Shown here one piece after another: positions 36,714 through 48,640 of a DNA stretch of 64,000 nucleotides (positions are counted from its first letter, which is position 1; every line of letters begins with the position of its first letter). Source of the DNA: Serinus canaria (Eukaryota; Chordata; Aves; Passeriformes; Fringillidae). Made by a program: the position numbers and the translations under genes. Location of the stretch: assembly GCF_022539315.1 (NCBI RefSeq), contig NC_066317.1, forward strand, positions 67,849,679 through 67,913,678, given 5' to 3'. The notes under the pieces are model-generated. The model made no database searches and had not been told where the DNA came from. It saw nothing but the letters and a program-made list of their open reading frames with translations.

Positions 36714-39065
36714 CTGTAAAGAGAGGTAATGCGGAGGGAGTCACGGTCGTTACTCCTTGTTACAGCTCTTTGGGGTAACAATGCCATTTGGAGACCCTTG
36801 CAGCAGGAAAGTCAGGAAAAGCAAGTCAGCAATCAGCTCCACAGGCCAATACTCTAAGATATATCAACTCCAACTTTAGTGCATTTGGACTCTAAAGAAG
36901 TTCCCTGTGTTGGCTGAGATGCAAAGGCTGGAGCACAGCAATATTTTTCTGTCCTGTTGGCTTTTTCTGCCTCTTTCCACCTGGGAGTGATACTTAGTAG
37001 TTAAAGCAGGAAATGGAATTCTGGCTCTAAAGGTCTAAAATTGAGTTATTGTCTTAAGTAATCATGGAGAGAAATATATGCATGTACAGCTTTAAGGTAC
37101 AGGTGCTTCAGTTTTACTAAACCAATTTAGAATTAGGCAACTAAGCACCTTTCAAAAGCTTACAGATCCCTTTCAAGTTCTGGTCCTGCCTTTTCCCCCC
37201 CCTTCTTTTAGATTTCTGAGACAACAAGAAACATCTGTGGGTTTTTTAAAGTGCTTTACTTTCAGCCCTGCCGATTATGTGCAGTTCTAATTAGAGTCAA
37301 TGAGAGGTGTGGGCTTCTACTTCCCGTGTTAAAACATCACCAAATGAAACAGAGCATTTTATTCCAGCCTTCTTACTTGATTCAGCACATCACAGGTGTG
37401 GTAGTGAAGTTGTGAACATATTTTGAAGCCCTGAGAAGAAAAGATGGAGCATTTGTGCATTAAGAGCTACAATCATTTGATTATTCTGATTTACAACAGG
37501 TCTGAGTGGAACAAGCACAAAGTGACCCAGAGAGCACAGTGACCTCCCAAACAGTGCAGGCTTGGCTATGCAAGGCTATAACTACCAAAAAAGTGTTCTT
37601 TAAGAACTCAGGATAACCTCAACTCAAGAACTTTGTATTTAGCATATTTTCAATACAGCAGGAGGACATTTGAGGTCAGGGTCCCCTGTTCAGCTCTCAC
37701 TATTTCCCTTTGCACCCCCTCTATCCATTCCTGCTACTAGACTTGGCTGGCTTCACAGCACACTGAATTGGCAATTTTTCCTCTTTGCATTAGAGAACAA
37801 ATTCAAAAAACAGCCATGTGTGTCATGGACAGAAAGGCAGGGAGGGGATTTAAATCAGCTGGGAAATTCTGAGGTTGGAAATGCTTGTTTACAACAAAGG
37901 GAAACTAATGGGTCTTACTGAGTGGCAGGATGTTCAACTCTGCTTTCTCACCACTGTTCCCCATCAAGCAGGGCTGCAGTTACACATTTGTCTGGGGATG
38001 GATAATGAAGAAACTCTGAGTAGAAAACAAAGAGCTTGTTAGCAGTCAAAGATTAGCCCATGTTGTAGCCCAGATATTTCCCTGCAAGCAATATAGCCAG
38101 CAGAGCATAAAACTACATTTTACTGTTCAAGGTGCATTCAAATACAGTGGTGATAGCATAAAAATACACAACTTTTAACAAGGCAGCAAAATAACTTGGA
38201 TTTCCTATTTGGCCAGGAGATTAATTTCCTTACAACTTGCCAGATATTCAGGAAGAAAGCAGATTTCTGCTCAGAGCTGTTTGTCCCATCAAAGCCCAAT
38301 GGCTTGAGTTATGTCAAAAAATTGGGAAGGCAATCCCAATTTAGATACCAGGTGCCTGCTTTGGAGATCAATGATTAACTTGAGAAAATCCAGTGTCCTG
38401 GCTTTCAAACAGCAGTGAAATTACATCTGGAGGAAGATCAGACTGGTGTTGCACACTGCAAAGGGCCCTAAATGTCAGTCACCTGTCACACATGATGTTG
38501 GGATTTATCAGTGTATCAGAAGAACAGAGTAAGTGGTAAAATATAATTCAGGATATAAGAGAATTGATTCTGTATGGCTTCAGGATGTTTTCTAATTAAT
38601 TATTCAGAAGAAAAAAAAAACCCAAAAAACAACTGCTGGTTCCCAATGGAAATGGAGAACAAAGTTATTTAATGAGCTGCCATAAAGCACAAACAAGTTC
38701 AGTTGGCATTATGCAGATAAGCTCAAAGAAGTTTTTCAAGATTATAGTTTAAAAAGGGGACATATTTCAGAAGTTCTAACAACATTACCTCACCATCCAG
38801 CTGTTTATATTGTACTTCCAGCTCCTTTGAAAAGATGCCAAAATAAAGTAAATTTGAATATTATCTGCAGAGAACTTCTCTATGGAATAATCACCAGACT
38901 GCTTTTCATTATACCACAATTATATCATCAGCATCTAATGATCAGAATGCAGAGCAGCTGATTATTTTCATAATGCAATTACTTCATTACATCTTAGAAA
39001 ACTCAGCTGCATGCAAACAGTTCTCTCCAAATAACCCATTTGTCTGATTAATCATCTGAGGGGAA

Positions 39066-39068
<3 letters not shown>

Positions 39069-39096
<28 letters not shown>
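39069..39096 (+). repeat. (CT)14 microsatellite
   Basis: An uninterrupted dinucleotide run of 28 bases. It is probably length-polymorphic. Confidence 0.95.
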
Positions 39097-40447
39097 TGCC
39101 CCCTTCTAAACGTTCACCTGGTTTCCCTGTGCTTCCTGTCTGACTTGGTCATTACAGCATTAATCACTCAGGGGGAAGAGGAAGATGGGCTCTTTCTCAA
39201 AACATACAGAGAGATCCACATTTTCCAAATCTGGAAAACGCAGCTGTTCCCAGGGATTTGCTCTTGCCACTTTTTGTGTGTCCAAATCTCGGGGTATGCA
39301 TATAAATCAGGTATTTGTGCAGGGGTTTATTAGCTGACAAATGCAGGTGGATAACCCTGGGGCACACACCCAGGCACTTGAGTGTCTGGTGGGTGTTTTT
39401 TAGGCAGGCATTTCCCAATAGCTGACTTTAACCCTCTGCTCCTCCCTGTCAAGAGGAATCTCTAAGGCTTTTGCTAATAACTGCTGTCTTTCATGTGTAT
39501 TTTAAAATAACTTTAATCCTAGTGGAGCAAACCAGATTAAAAAAATTATAAAAGACTGCAGTGTTTGATTGTTCAGCAGGATCATTTATATAGAGATACT
39601 GGAATAAAAATAATTAGCACTTCTAAGGACTTCCACTGAAGATCTGAAACCTTGTTTGTGGAAAAAAAAAATGAGTTAGGTTTACATTTAGTCCATGCCT
39701 TTTGCAAAACTCAGTGACTCAAAGAAGAAATGTGAGGGCCAATGTACTGCTTATTTTTTGTTGTTTTTTTGTGGTGCTTTGCTCAAGTTCAGAAATCCCA
39801 AACAAGAAGGCCAAGAAAGATCACACCTCCAGACTTTAATCCCTGTCCCCAACAGATAGCCACGGATCAATTACATGCTCAGAAAGGGAGAACTTAACTT
39901 ATAAAAGAAAATATTTTAGGGAGATCCACTGAGGCCTAGACAAAAGAATGATATTTAATTGAAAGAGAATCTGAATTAAATGCCCATGTGAGAAACAGAC
40001 TTATGAGATTGTAAAAGAAAAATTATTGTAGCAATTATGATGGTAATAACAATGCTATTACAGATAGGATTTCTTTTGTAAAGGCTTCTATCATTTTGGG
40101 CAAGTAATTTATTCATTTTCATTTCTGTAGACTGGTATGTTGATCATCAGCTTTACTCCAAAGAGTTTTTCTACAATTTGGAAGGGAAAGAAATTCGTAA
40201 AATTGCAGCTCCTTATGCCTGAAATCTAATTACAGCTATAGAATCCCCTCTGTCTCACTTCATGGTGGTCCAAGTCACACATATCACAGCTGGGTTCCTC
40301 CACAACTGCTACACCTCTGCAGTTTAATTTTCTTAGGTGGGTGATGAACAGCAAGTTCAGGCTTGATTTTTAAACAGAACCTTCACTGACTGCATTTTTA
40401 CAGTTCCTATCTAAGAAAGTTAAAAGCCTTCCCAGTGAAAAATACAG

Positions 40448-41151
40448 AACCACAGAATTCCAGAGTGGTTTGGGTGGAAAGACACCTCAAAGTCCATCAT
40501 GTTCCAACCCCTGCCATTGACAGAGACACATTCCACAGACCAGCCCACCTTCCAAACTTTGTCCAACCTGGCCTTGGACGCTTCCAGGGATCCAGGGGCA
40601 GCCACAGCTTTCCTGGGAAACCTGTTCCAAGGCCTCACTACCCTCACAGGGAAGAATTTATTCCCAATATCCCATCCATCCCTGCCCTCTGGCAGTGGGA
40701 GCCATTCCCTCTGTCCTGTCCCTCCATCCCTTGTCCCCAGTACCTCTCCAGCTCTCCTGGAGCCCCTTTAGGCCCTGGAAGGGGCTCTGAAATCCCCCCA
40801 TGAGCCTTCCCTTCTCCAGGTGAGCATCCCCAGCTCTCCCAGCCTGGCTCCAGAGCAGAGGGGCTCCAGCCTTTGGGGCATCTCCTCTGGACCCTCCCTA
40901 ACAGGTCCCAGAGCTGGGATCACCCTGACCAAGGTACAGCTCCTTGTCTTGGATATGAAGTTTTCCTGGGCCCACTTCCCAAGCTTGTCCAGGTCCCCCT
41001 GGATGTCTGTGCTCTTTTCTTGCACCCCTCAGCCTCGTGTCACCAAGGGTGCCCTCAATTCCACTCTCTGTGTCACTGATAAAGAGCCCTGGTCCCAGGG
41101 CAGTGCTCTGAGGGACACCCCTCATTCCTGCCCTCTCCCTGGGCATGGATC
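40448..41151 (-). mobile_element. CR1 LINE, 3' part (split by an LTR)
   Basis: Minus-oriented CR1. The plus strand starts cacagaattccagagtggtt and continues through gggatccaggggcagccaca, cctctccagctctcctggag and aggtccccctggatgtctgt into the coding end of ORF2. It stops at the LTR inserted at 41152 and resumes at 41606. Together the two parts give roughly 890 bp of one CR1. Frames in this region (40435-40803, 40820-41176) are read-through of the repeat. Confidence 0.93.
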
Positions 41152-41605
41152 TGATGCCCTGTCAAGGCTGATCTAGAACAGAGGCTGGACAGAGCTAAAG
41201 AATAAAGCAGGGATTTATTAAAAGGCCTCAATGGATGCACCTTGGGCAGCACAGGAGCCCAGCCAGGGCTGCACCCAAAATAAACCCAAAATGGTCCCAA
41301 AATGGACACCTGGTCACGGGGTCTCTCCCTGGGATCAGCTCTGCTCCATTCCCACCTTGCAGTTCATTGTCCCAGCCCAGCTTTAGCCCAGCCAGTCCCA
41401 CCCTTGTTTTTCTCTCTCCAGCCCACGGGGTTTGTGCTCCTGGGCTGAGATTTGGATCATTTGTCCTTGGTGCCCAGCTGGAGCAGGAATTGTTTTGTCT
41501 CCCTGCTCTGTGCACAGAGCTCACCATCCCCTCATATAAAGCCCAGACCCACACACTAAAGCAGCACAGAATGTGAAAATAGAAAAGAAAAAACCTGAGG
41601 CATCA
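41152..41605 (-). mobile_element. Solo LTR inserted in a CR1, 4-bp target duplication (family C)
   Basis: A 454-bp element with matching inverted ends tgatgcc ... ggcatca. The direct repeat gatc lies at 41148-41151 and 41606-41609, and the host CR1 continues across it. A 4-bp duplication is typical of class I (gamma-like) retroviral integrases. On the minus strand a TATA-like tttatatgag (near 41535-41543) precedes an AATAAA-type signal (near 41216), which supports minus orientation. No internal genes are present. Confidence 0.82.
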
Positions 41606-41790
41606 GATCCACTGACCACGGCTCTATTGAGCCACTTCTTTATCCCCTTAGTACTCCCTAAGTCAAATTTGGGTTCTCTCCAGTTTGGACAGAAGGATGT
41701 CATGTGGGACCATCTCAAAGGCCTTTCAGAAATCTGGGTGGATGAGGGTCTTTCCATCTTCCCTGGGCATATTCCTGTCCTTTATTCTGA
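41606..41790 (-). mobile_element. CR1 LINE, ORF2 reverse-transcriptase part (split by an LTR)
   Basis: This continues the CR1 from 40448. Read on the minus strand it gives a decayed reverse-transcriptase segment with a KAFEMVPHDILL-like block, comparable to the CR1 palm-region pattern KAFDxVxHxILL. Stops and frame changes follow, so it is inactive. The 5' edge, near 41790, is approximate. Confidence 0.75.
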
Positions 41791-42352
41791 GAAGTATGGA
41801 CCCCATTAAAGACATGATTGGTTCTAAACCAATTTCCACCTCCTCCCTGAATACTTCTGAACAAAAGACATGTCAATATCTAGTACAGATTTTCCCTGAA
41901 GCCCCCAAAATCCCCTTCAAGGCATCAGATGTGGGGAGATATCACATCAGGTGAATAAACCCAAAAATAAATAGCACAGCTTATCTACAGTGGGGATTCC
42001 AATCCAATGCATTAAACTGGTTGAACCTGCTCTTTATGCAGTGCAGGTATAGATTGGAAGAACTTCTGTAAAAGGCTTTACCTAAAGCTGATGTAATTGG
42101 ATAAAAGGGCAAAACAGAAGGAAAAAGCTGAAAGCCAAACAGAACTGAGCTGCAGCTTCTGCCTGTGCTGTAGGAGGGTCTGCCCATCCTTGCTGGATGG
42201 CATTTACTGGTTTTTGGGATGCAGGAAAGCATTTGGAGGCACTGAAGAAAAACTGGGGGTGCTCATGACTCAAGCTGTGGAAGCTGTTCTCCTTCTGTCC
42301 TCAGTGCTGGGGTTCAGACACCTACCAGGATCTTCATGTGTGGAAAACATAT
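41791..42352. other. Spacer between CR1 and minisatellite
   Basis: Unique sequence with no recognised features. Confidence 0.45.
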
Positions 42353-42950
42353 CCTAAACCTGGATCAGCAGGACACGAGCATCTCCCTAAACATGGAGCC
42401 AGAACACGAGCATGTCCCTAAACATGGAGCCAGGACACGAGCATGTCCCTAAACATGGAGCCAGGACATGAGCATGTTCCTAAACCTGGAGCCAGGACAT
42501 GAGCATCTCCCTAAACCTGGAGCCAGGACACCAGCATCTCCCTAAACCTGGATCAGCAGGACACAAGCATCTCCCTAAACCTGGAGCAGTAGGACATGAG
42601 CATCTCCCTAAACCTGGAGCAGTAGGACATAAGCATCTCCCTAAACCTGGACTCAGGACATGAGCATGTCCCTAAACCTGGATCAGCAGGACACAAGCAT
42701 CTCCCTAAACCTGGATCAGTAGGACACAAGCATCTCCCTAAACCTGGATCAGCAGGACACCAGCATCTCCCTAAACCTGGATCAGTAGGACATGAACATC
42801 TCCCTAAACCTGGATCAGTAGGACATGAACATCTCCCTAAACCTGGAGCCAGGACATGGAGCACCTCCCTAAACCTGGAGCTAGGACATGAGCACCTCCC
42901 TAAACCTGGAGCCAGGACATGAGCACCTCCCTAAACTTGGAGCCAGGCTG
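42353..42950. repeat. 31/33-bp minisatellite, about 19 units
   Basis: Every unit contains a form of catctccctaaacctgga. There are two unit types: 31 bp with gagccaggacatgag, mostly at the array ends, and about 33 bp with gatcagcaggacacaag, mostly in the middle. The 33-bp units keep frame, so the minus strand shows an eleven-residue Cys-rich repeat (GLGRCSCPTDP-like). The frame breaks wherever 31-bp units occur, and I see no coding signal, so I treat this as non-coding. Confidence 0.93.
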
Positions 42951-45900
42951 CCTCTGAGAAAGCAGCAGGCAAGATTCTGGCTTCTCCCCCCATGTACCAG
43001 CAAGCAGGTTTGGTAAATACAGAAAGAAATCCTTCAGGATTCTCCTTCTTGGGATTCTCCTTCTCAACTGCTCTCATTCCCAGCAGCTCTGGGAGGCTGT
43101 GAGTTGAACGCCTTCCCAATTTCTTCAGCACTTTAAGCCAAGCCGTTTTCACTTAGTCATATTTTACACTGTTTTTTAAGCACATTGTCACCAAAACATT
43201 GGCTGAATTTGTAACAAACCCCCTAAATTTGTGGCAAATAAAACATTTAAACAACCACCTTGGAAACATCTAAGTAAAAACCACCTGGTTATGAACTCTT
43301 TGAAGAACTTTAGGGGAACAAAAAAGTCTTTTAGGTTTTCCCAGAAAAGCTTGGGAAACAATTCACTGCAATGTGATATCTTCACATCCTAAACAGAGAA
43401 ATAAAAAAACTCATCTGTGCCCCTCATTAGGTGCATGTTGTTTCACTGGTAGAGTACAAGGGAGATATTACCCTGTGCACATCTTTCTTTCCACTCAGCT
43501 GGACTTTTGCCATTGGTTTCAAAGAGAACATGTTATCTCATAATTAGAGAAAGCCCAGGAAAAACACAAAAATAGGTCATAATGTTCAAAACAACTGTGA
43601 TTCAATGCTTCTGGCCAGTTATTTTCCTACACTGTGATTAATTTAAGTTAATTTAATTTAGCTTGTTTTAATAATTGCATAACTTTTATCTGGATGCCCA
43701 TGCCAGATGGCTCAACCAGGCTGAAAACAGGAAGATGCTGTAATTGTGGCAGCCTAATAACATTTATTTACTACAGGCCTGACTGTCTGTGACACTCATC
43801 AGATCTTTGCAATATTGTTCCTTGCACTATATTGCGTCAGTGCACTTCACTTTTAGCCACACAATCTTTTGCCTCTCCCAAATTCTCTGAGAAAATCTGG
43901 GTTTTCAATGCACTTTTCCCCTTTTGTGCTTCTTGTGAGAACTCAAAGTGCCCCAGTTCTGGGTTCTGCCTCTTTGCCTCTGCAGATCATCAGGTTAAAC
44001 GATGTCAGCCTCCTGGACTGATCATGGCCTGGATGATTCCTGTGCCTCAATAATTATTTCATAACATTTGGACAATTAATATATCTTCAGGTTGTTAATA
44101 CCTTGATCCAAAATTGGGGAAATATTCTGCCTCCAATTCGTTACCAAAAAAATTAAAAATCTTTCATTTTTAAAGCTGGAAAATGTGTAACTCACAGCTT
44201 TCAACCCAGCAGCATTTCCTTTGGTTTGTTTCTGCTTATTTAATTTCTGTTTGCTCACAGTTAGGAAGCAAAAGTTATTTTTAATCTCATATTTAACACC
44301 AGCAATTTCCAGTATTCCTTCTCTCTGACCTGAGTGACTCTCATTTGACCTCGTGCACCCCCAAATTCCTGGCAAAACTCTTGTATGACTCATTCAGCAA
44401 TGAGGCTAATCAGGTGAAAATACCTCTGAATTAGATAATTTGAAGGGAAACATCTGAATTTTGGAGCTCTTTTGCTACATTCAGGTTAGTTTCTTTTCTT
44501 TACTACTTCTTTACAATTGCCACAGTGAAGATCACCTGCTCTGGCAGCTGATCCACCTATCAAGCCATGTAGAAAAAATAAGGATTTTCTTGAAAAATCC
44601 ACTTCTGCTGCTGGTTTGCTGCTCCAATAGGGAAAGAGATTGTTATAAATACCCACCCTGAGTATGTTGAAGCAAAACTTCTATTTTCCAACAATATGAA
44701 TTTATTTGGGATATTTGTTTCTGCCATGCCCATTTGTGTTAAGCTACCAAAAATCCAAATATTTTTGTCAGATAACAACAGGTCCTGTAGAAGCATCTTT
44801 TTTCCTCACTTTTCACAGAAATAATGTGTCATTTTTAGGATGCTTTTTAGGTAATGGGGACTGTTTTTTATTGCTGAACTGAACCAAATATTTTCCTTAA
44901 GAGAAGTAAAAATCAATTGACTTGAGGAGAGATTTCATTAACAGGGACCAAACCCTGTTTTCAGTGAAATCAAATCAGTGGGAAATTTGCTATGCATGAC
45001 CAGGGACCCACATTCTAATTACAATTAATCAGTTATCCCATGTATTTGGCTGCTCATTTCCTGTTCTCAAATAATTTGCAAATCACACTGAATTTCTTGC
45101 ATGCTTATTTCTTGTCTGGAATTGTTCAATACTAATTTAAGTGAACCCATTTCAGCTCATGACGTGTTCATGCACTATTTATTTAGATTTAAGGGGTATT
45201 TTTTCTTTTTCTGAATGAGACATGATATTCTTCTTCCCTGAATAGATGTCTGAAATATCAGAGTGGGGATGATTCAAAAAGAAATGATCATAATTTTTTT
45301 GGAACTCTCATTTTGTTTATTGACCAGATAATATGTGTCCAGGTTTTCATTTTCCTTCCCTATTATCTATTAAAAGCCATGGGGAAAAGAAAGATGGGGA
45401 AAAATAAAGAAGACAATAATCAAAAATACTGGTGTGCTTTTTGTTCTGTTTGAAAAACCAATGACTGCAGAATGCTGGGCAAAGAGAAAAATAAGATTTC
45501 TTGAGAAATGATGGTTCTCTTAAAAAAAAAAATGAAACAAAAAAATCAATGATGTCTCATAGGAGGATGATGAATAAGAGATGAAAAATAACAATAGGAT
45601 AATACAGTGCATGTAAGAATATAGGTGCAGAGCTGAACATGGGCAAACACCTGATTCTACAAAGTTCAGTACAGAACAAGAACTGAACAACTCTTCTGAG
45701 TCTAAATGAATATTTCTGAATGCTGATTTTGCAGCAGACAGAGAGGTCCTGACTCACTTTCTGGGGAATGGATAAATCAGGACATAAACTCATTGCTGGA
45801 AAAATTCCCCTTGATAGGAATGGACTTTGGGTCAAGAAAGGGAATAATGAGTTGGAAAATGAAGAGAAGCAAAGGAGTGGTAAGGAATTGTCAGGGTAAG

Positions 45901-47098
45901 TGTGCTGGCAAGAGCTGCACCCTTTTTGTTTAGGCACAAATCCCAAATTTCTCCCCACAGCTGGAACAGGTTCCAGCTCCATGGACTGGCATCCTGTGGG
46001 TGCTTCCCAGGGAATGAGCACAGACCTTTGGGTTTAAATTCTACCAGGGGCAATTCCTCTCCTCGCCTCCAGTTTCCTGTAGCATCTTTTTTTGATCCAT
46101 CACCTCCGTCCCTGGCAGTTCACAGTTTTTTAAGTCATTCAGGAAAATTCACAAATGAACTTTCCCAACGTGCTATATCAGGCACTCCATTTAATTTGTC
46201 TTTATGGTGTCCCAGGATGATTAATTATCTTCTGGAAGTACTCTGTGTATCTCAGACTTCTGTTTTACTGAATTTTTTAGTGTTATCTCTTTGTTGCCTG
46301 AGAGTGCAAGTGCTTTTAATTTTATGCAGATGATATACAATTATATCTTTAGAGGGATTCCAGTGACAATGTTTCCCTGACTTTTAGTGCTGCCTTGCTG
46401 ACATAAAGCTGTGGTTTAGTACAGGTTTTAACAAAGCTAAAATCAATTAATCATATACCTTGAATTACATCAGCTTAGGCATTGTAAAAGAAGAGAAATT
46501 GAGAGCTGGGGCCTCTTCATTCTAAATTGGGCCAGTATCAGGGAAAGACTGCATGAATATTCTAATTTTAAGTGCTTTTAAATCACTATGGTGTTTTCTT
46601 TTCAACAATTCCCATTCTCACAGACAACTGTAGCAGCAGAATTTTGAAAATCAACTTAGAAATTTATAACAACCTCATTAGAAGCCTAATTTTGCAACTC
46701 ACAATCATCTAAAAAGTGATTTTAGGCATATAACATGATGTCTTTGAGCTCCACTGGCTCTTTGAATAAAAAATCATTACAATCAAAAGTTGGCTAATGA
46801 GCCATAGAAAACATTAAGCTATAGATTCAATTAGTGTTTTCTGAAGAGGTCATAACATGGATAATTCAAGAAACAGGAACGGGTAGAATTTTAAAAAATA
46901 CAATTATTTTTATATTCTTCTAAACTTCTTTATTTCTTTTTATCATTTTAGCAATACCCAAATATTTTCTGCATGTTGGCAGAAATGTCTTGTTATAATT
47001 TTAGCAATACCCAAGTATTTTCTGCATGTTGGTGGCACAGGGCTATGTACAATCCTTGTCAGGTGTAGAGCTGTGCCCAAATGCCTGTGTGTGAAATA
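42951..47098. other. AT-rich unique stretch
   Basis: No recognised gene or transposon over about 4 kb. Segments near 44990-45190 and 46400-46860 are AT-rich and motif-dense, with long runs free of repeats, and may be conserved non-coding DNA. A 53-bp-period local duplication lies at 46948-47033. Confidence 0.45.
46948..47033 (+). repeat. Local tandem duplication, period 53 bp
   Basis: ttagcaatacccaaatattt and the following tctgcatgttgg occur at about 46948-46979. They recur with one or two changes at about 47001-47033. Confidence 0.85.
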
Positions 47099-47104
47099 TT
47101 TACT

Positions 47105-47893
47105 TCTTGGGACTTCTGTTAGTCAAAGTGACCCCCAGATGTGTTAGAAAGTCTCCTTTCCCAGTCTGGTGGTCAAAGAAGGAGTCAGAACTCTTCAGTT
47201 CTCAGTCTCAAGGTTGTTTATTGTTTATTATCTATAAAATTCTTTCTCTGGCCTGCCAAGGTCTGTTCAGCAGGACAGACAGAGGCACTCTGCCTGCCCC
47301 TGGGGTGGTGTTATCTTTTATACTAAAAACTACATGTACTTTATTTACTATAACTTCCCAATACCCATCACCTGTGTTAGACAGTGAACTTCTACTCCTA
47401 ATAGACTCTTGTCTACTAGGACAGAAGAAGAAGAAGAAGAAGAAGAGAAGAAGAAGAAGAAGAAGAAGAAGAAGAAGAAGAGAAGAAGAAGAAGAAGAAG
47501 AGAAGAAGAGAAGAAGAAGAGAAGAAGAAGAAGAAGAAGAGAAGAAGAAGAAGAGAGAAGAAGAAGAAGAAGAAGAAGAAGAAGAAGAAGAAGAAGAAGA
47601 AGAGAAGAAGAAGAAGAAGAAGAAGGAGAAGGCCTGGATACACCCAGATCTCTCCATCTTGCCCCCTGAACCCCCATTCTAAAAACCCCAAAATTCTACT
47701 TTTTACCCCGTGACAAACTATTATTCTACTTTGACTTTCGTGGCTTGCAGATCCTCATTGAAGGTTGGTAGTTTTTTCCATGGGTCCTAATCAAAAGTCA
47801 CAGGTGTCTTGGGCTCTGTGCCAAGGTCTCTGAGCCCCCTGGCAGGGGTTCTGGCAATCCAGGACAGCCAGAGGGATGTCCTGAATTCTGACA
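47105..47893 (-). mobile_element. Solo LTR with GAA array, 6-bp target duplication (family D)
   Basis: A 789-bp element. The perfect direct repeat tttact lies at 47099-47104 and 47894-47899. Read on the minus strand it starts tgtcagaattcaggacatcc. The plus-strand left end is tcttggga, with the expected TG mutated to TC. Minus-strand AATAAA signals lie near 47217-47228. A 6-bp duplication fits a class II type. About 207 bp of the length is the GAA microsatellite at 47424-47630. No internal genes are present. Confidence 0.85.
47424..47630 (+). repeat. (GAA)n / (AAGAG)-interrupted microsatellite
   Basis: About 207 bases of GAA units on the plus strand with periodic GAGAA interruptions, so six-frame translation gives poly-Glu/Lys/Arg, poly-Ser, poly-Leu and poly-Phe frames. 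None is a gene. It is all purine on one strand and can form triplex structures. Confidence 0.97.
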
Positions 47894-47899
47894 TTTACT

Positions 47900-48434
47900 C
47901 ACTGAATACAGTATTAACACTGCTTCTTCCAGAGCAGAAATGCACCAATCTTCAAAATACTCCCTAATTCTGCCCTCTGGCCAGGTGTGTCCATGCTCAC
48001 TGCCAGATCCATGGGCAGGCTGCCAGAGTGTTCTGCCACACCAGGAAATGTTGCATTTCCACTGCCCATCTCCACCTCAGGAAGGAGAGATTAATGCATG
48101 CTCCAAGCCAATCTTGGATTTCCATAAACTATTTTGGAGTGACGTGATTAAAGATGGCAATCCAGGCAAAACTGCAGTGAAGTTTTTGTCATTTAATAGC
48201 TCTGCAGTGTCCTTAGCAATAATAAAGAAATAGTTATTAAGAGCATGTGTAGATTGGTAAAAAGCATCCATTCCTGGTACAGAAAAACAAATGTAGTGAC
48301 AAACCTGCTGAACTGTTTTCTGCATCCTTTATTCCTTTCCTATTAGGTGACACAGAAAAATAATCACCTTTCCTGGCTACTCTGGACATGAGAGAGGGAT
48401 TCCTCTACTGTATTCAAATCAAACACAAATATTC
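47900..48434. other. Unique spacer
   Basis: No recognised repeat. The part at 48075-48330 is AT-rich and repeat-free and might be conserved non-coding DNA. The short frames are unsupported. Confidence 0.4.
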
Positions 48435-48640
48435 TTAGAATATTGGTTTGGGGTTGGAAGGAACCCCTAAGATCATCCAGTCCCACTCCCAGGGACACCT
48501 TCCACTAGCCCAGGTGGCTCCAAGCCCTGTCCAGCCTGGCCTTGGACATTTCCAGGGATCCAGGGGCTGCTCTGGGCACCCTGTGCCAGGGCCTCCCCAC
48601 CCTCCCAGGGAAGAATTTCTTTCTCTACGAGATCTCACAG
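48435..48640 (-). mobile_element. CR1 LINE 3' fragment
   Basis: The plus strand starts attggtttggggttggaagg followed by aacccctaagatcatccagt. It continues through ccttccactagcccaggtgg and catttccagggatccagggg, and ends near gaagaatttctttctctac. Minus orientation. Confidence 0.92.

Larger units (their letters stand above)
34966..40447. other. Long unique stretch, gene-poor
   Basis: About 5.5 kb without a recognised transposon. It has a (CT)14 microsatellite at 39069-39096 and a possible 28-bp microexon on the minus strand at 36686-36713. Around 38880-39060 the sequence is rich in homeodomain-type TAAT/ATTA motifs. The plus frame at 35411-35785 (124 codons) matches no family I know. Confidence 0.5.

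Noticed and set aside
40435..41576. Several frames of 80-122 codons
   Set aside because: They are read-through of the CR1 and of the LTR inserted in it.
42553..42864. Cys-rich eleven-residue repeat protein on the minus strand
   Set aside because: It comes from the 33-bp minisatellite units. Frame breaks occur at 31-bp units, and there is no promoter or splice support.
47107..47691. Long poly-Glu/Lys/Arg, poly-Ser, poly-Leu and poly-Phe frames on both strands
   Set aside because: These are six-frame translations of a GAA microsatellite inside an LTR, not proteins.
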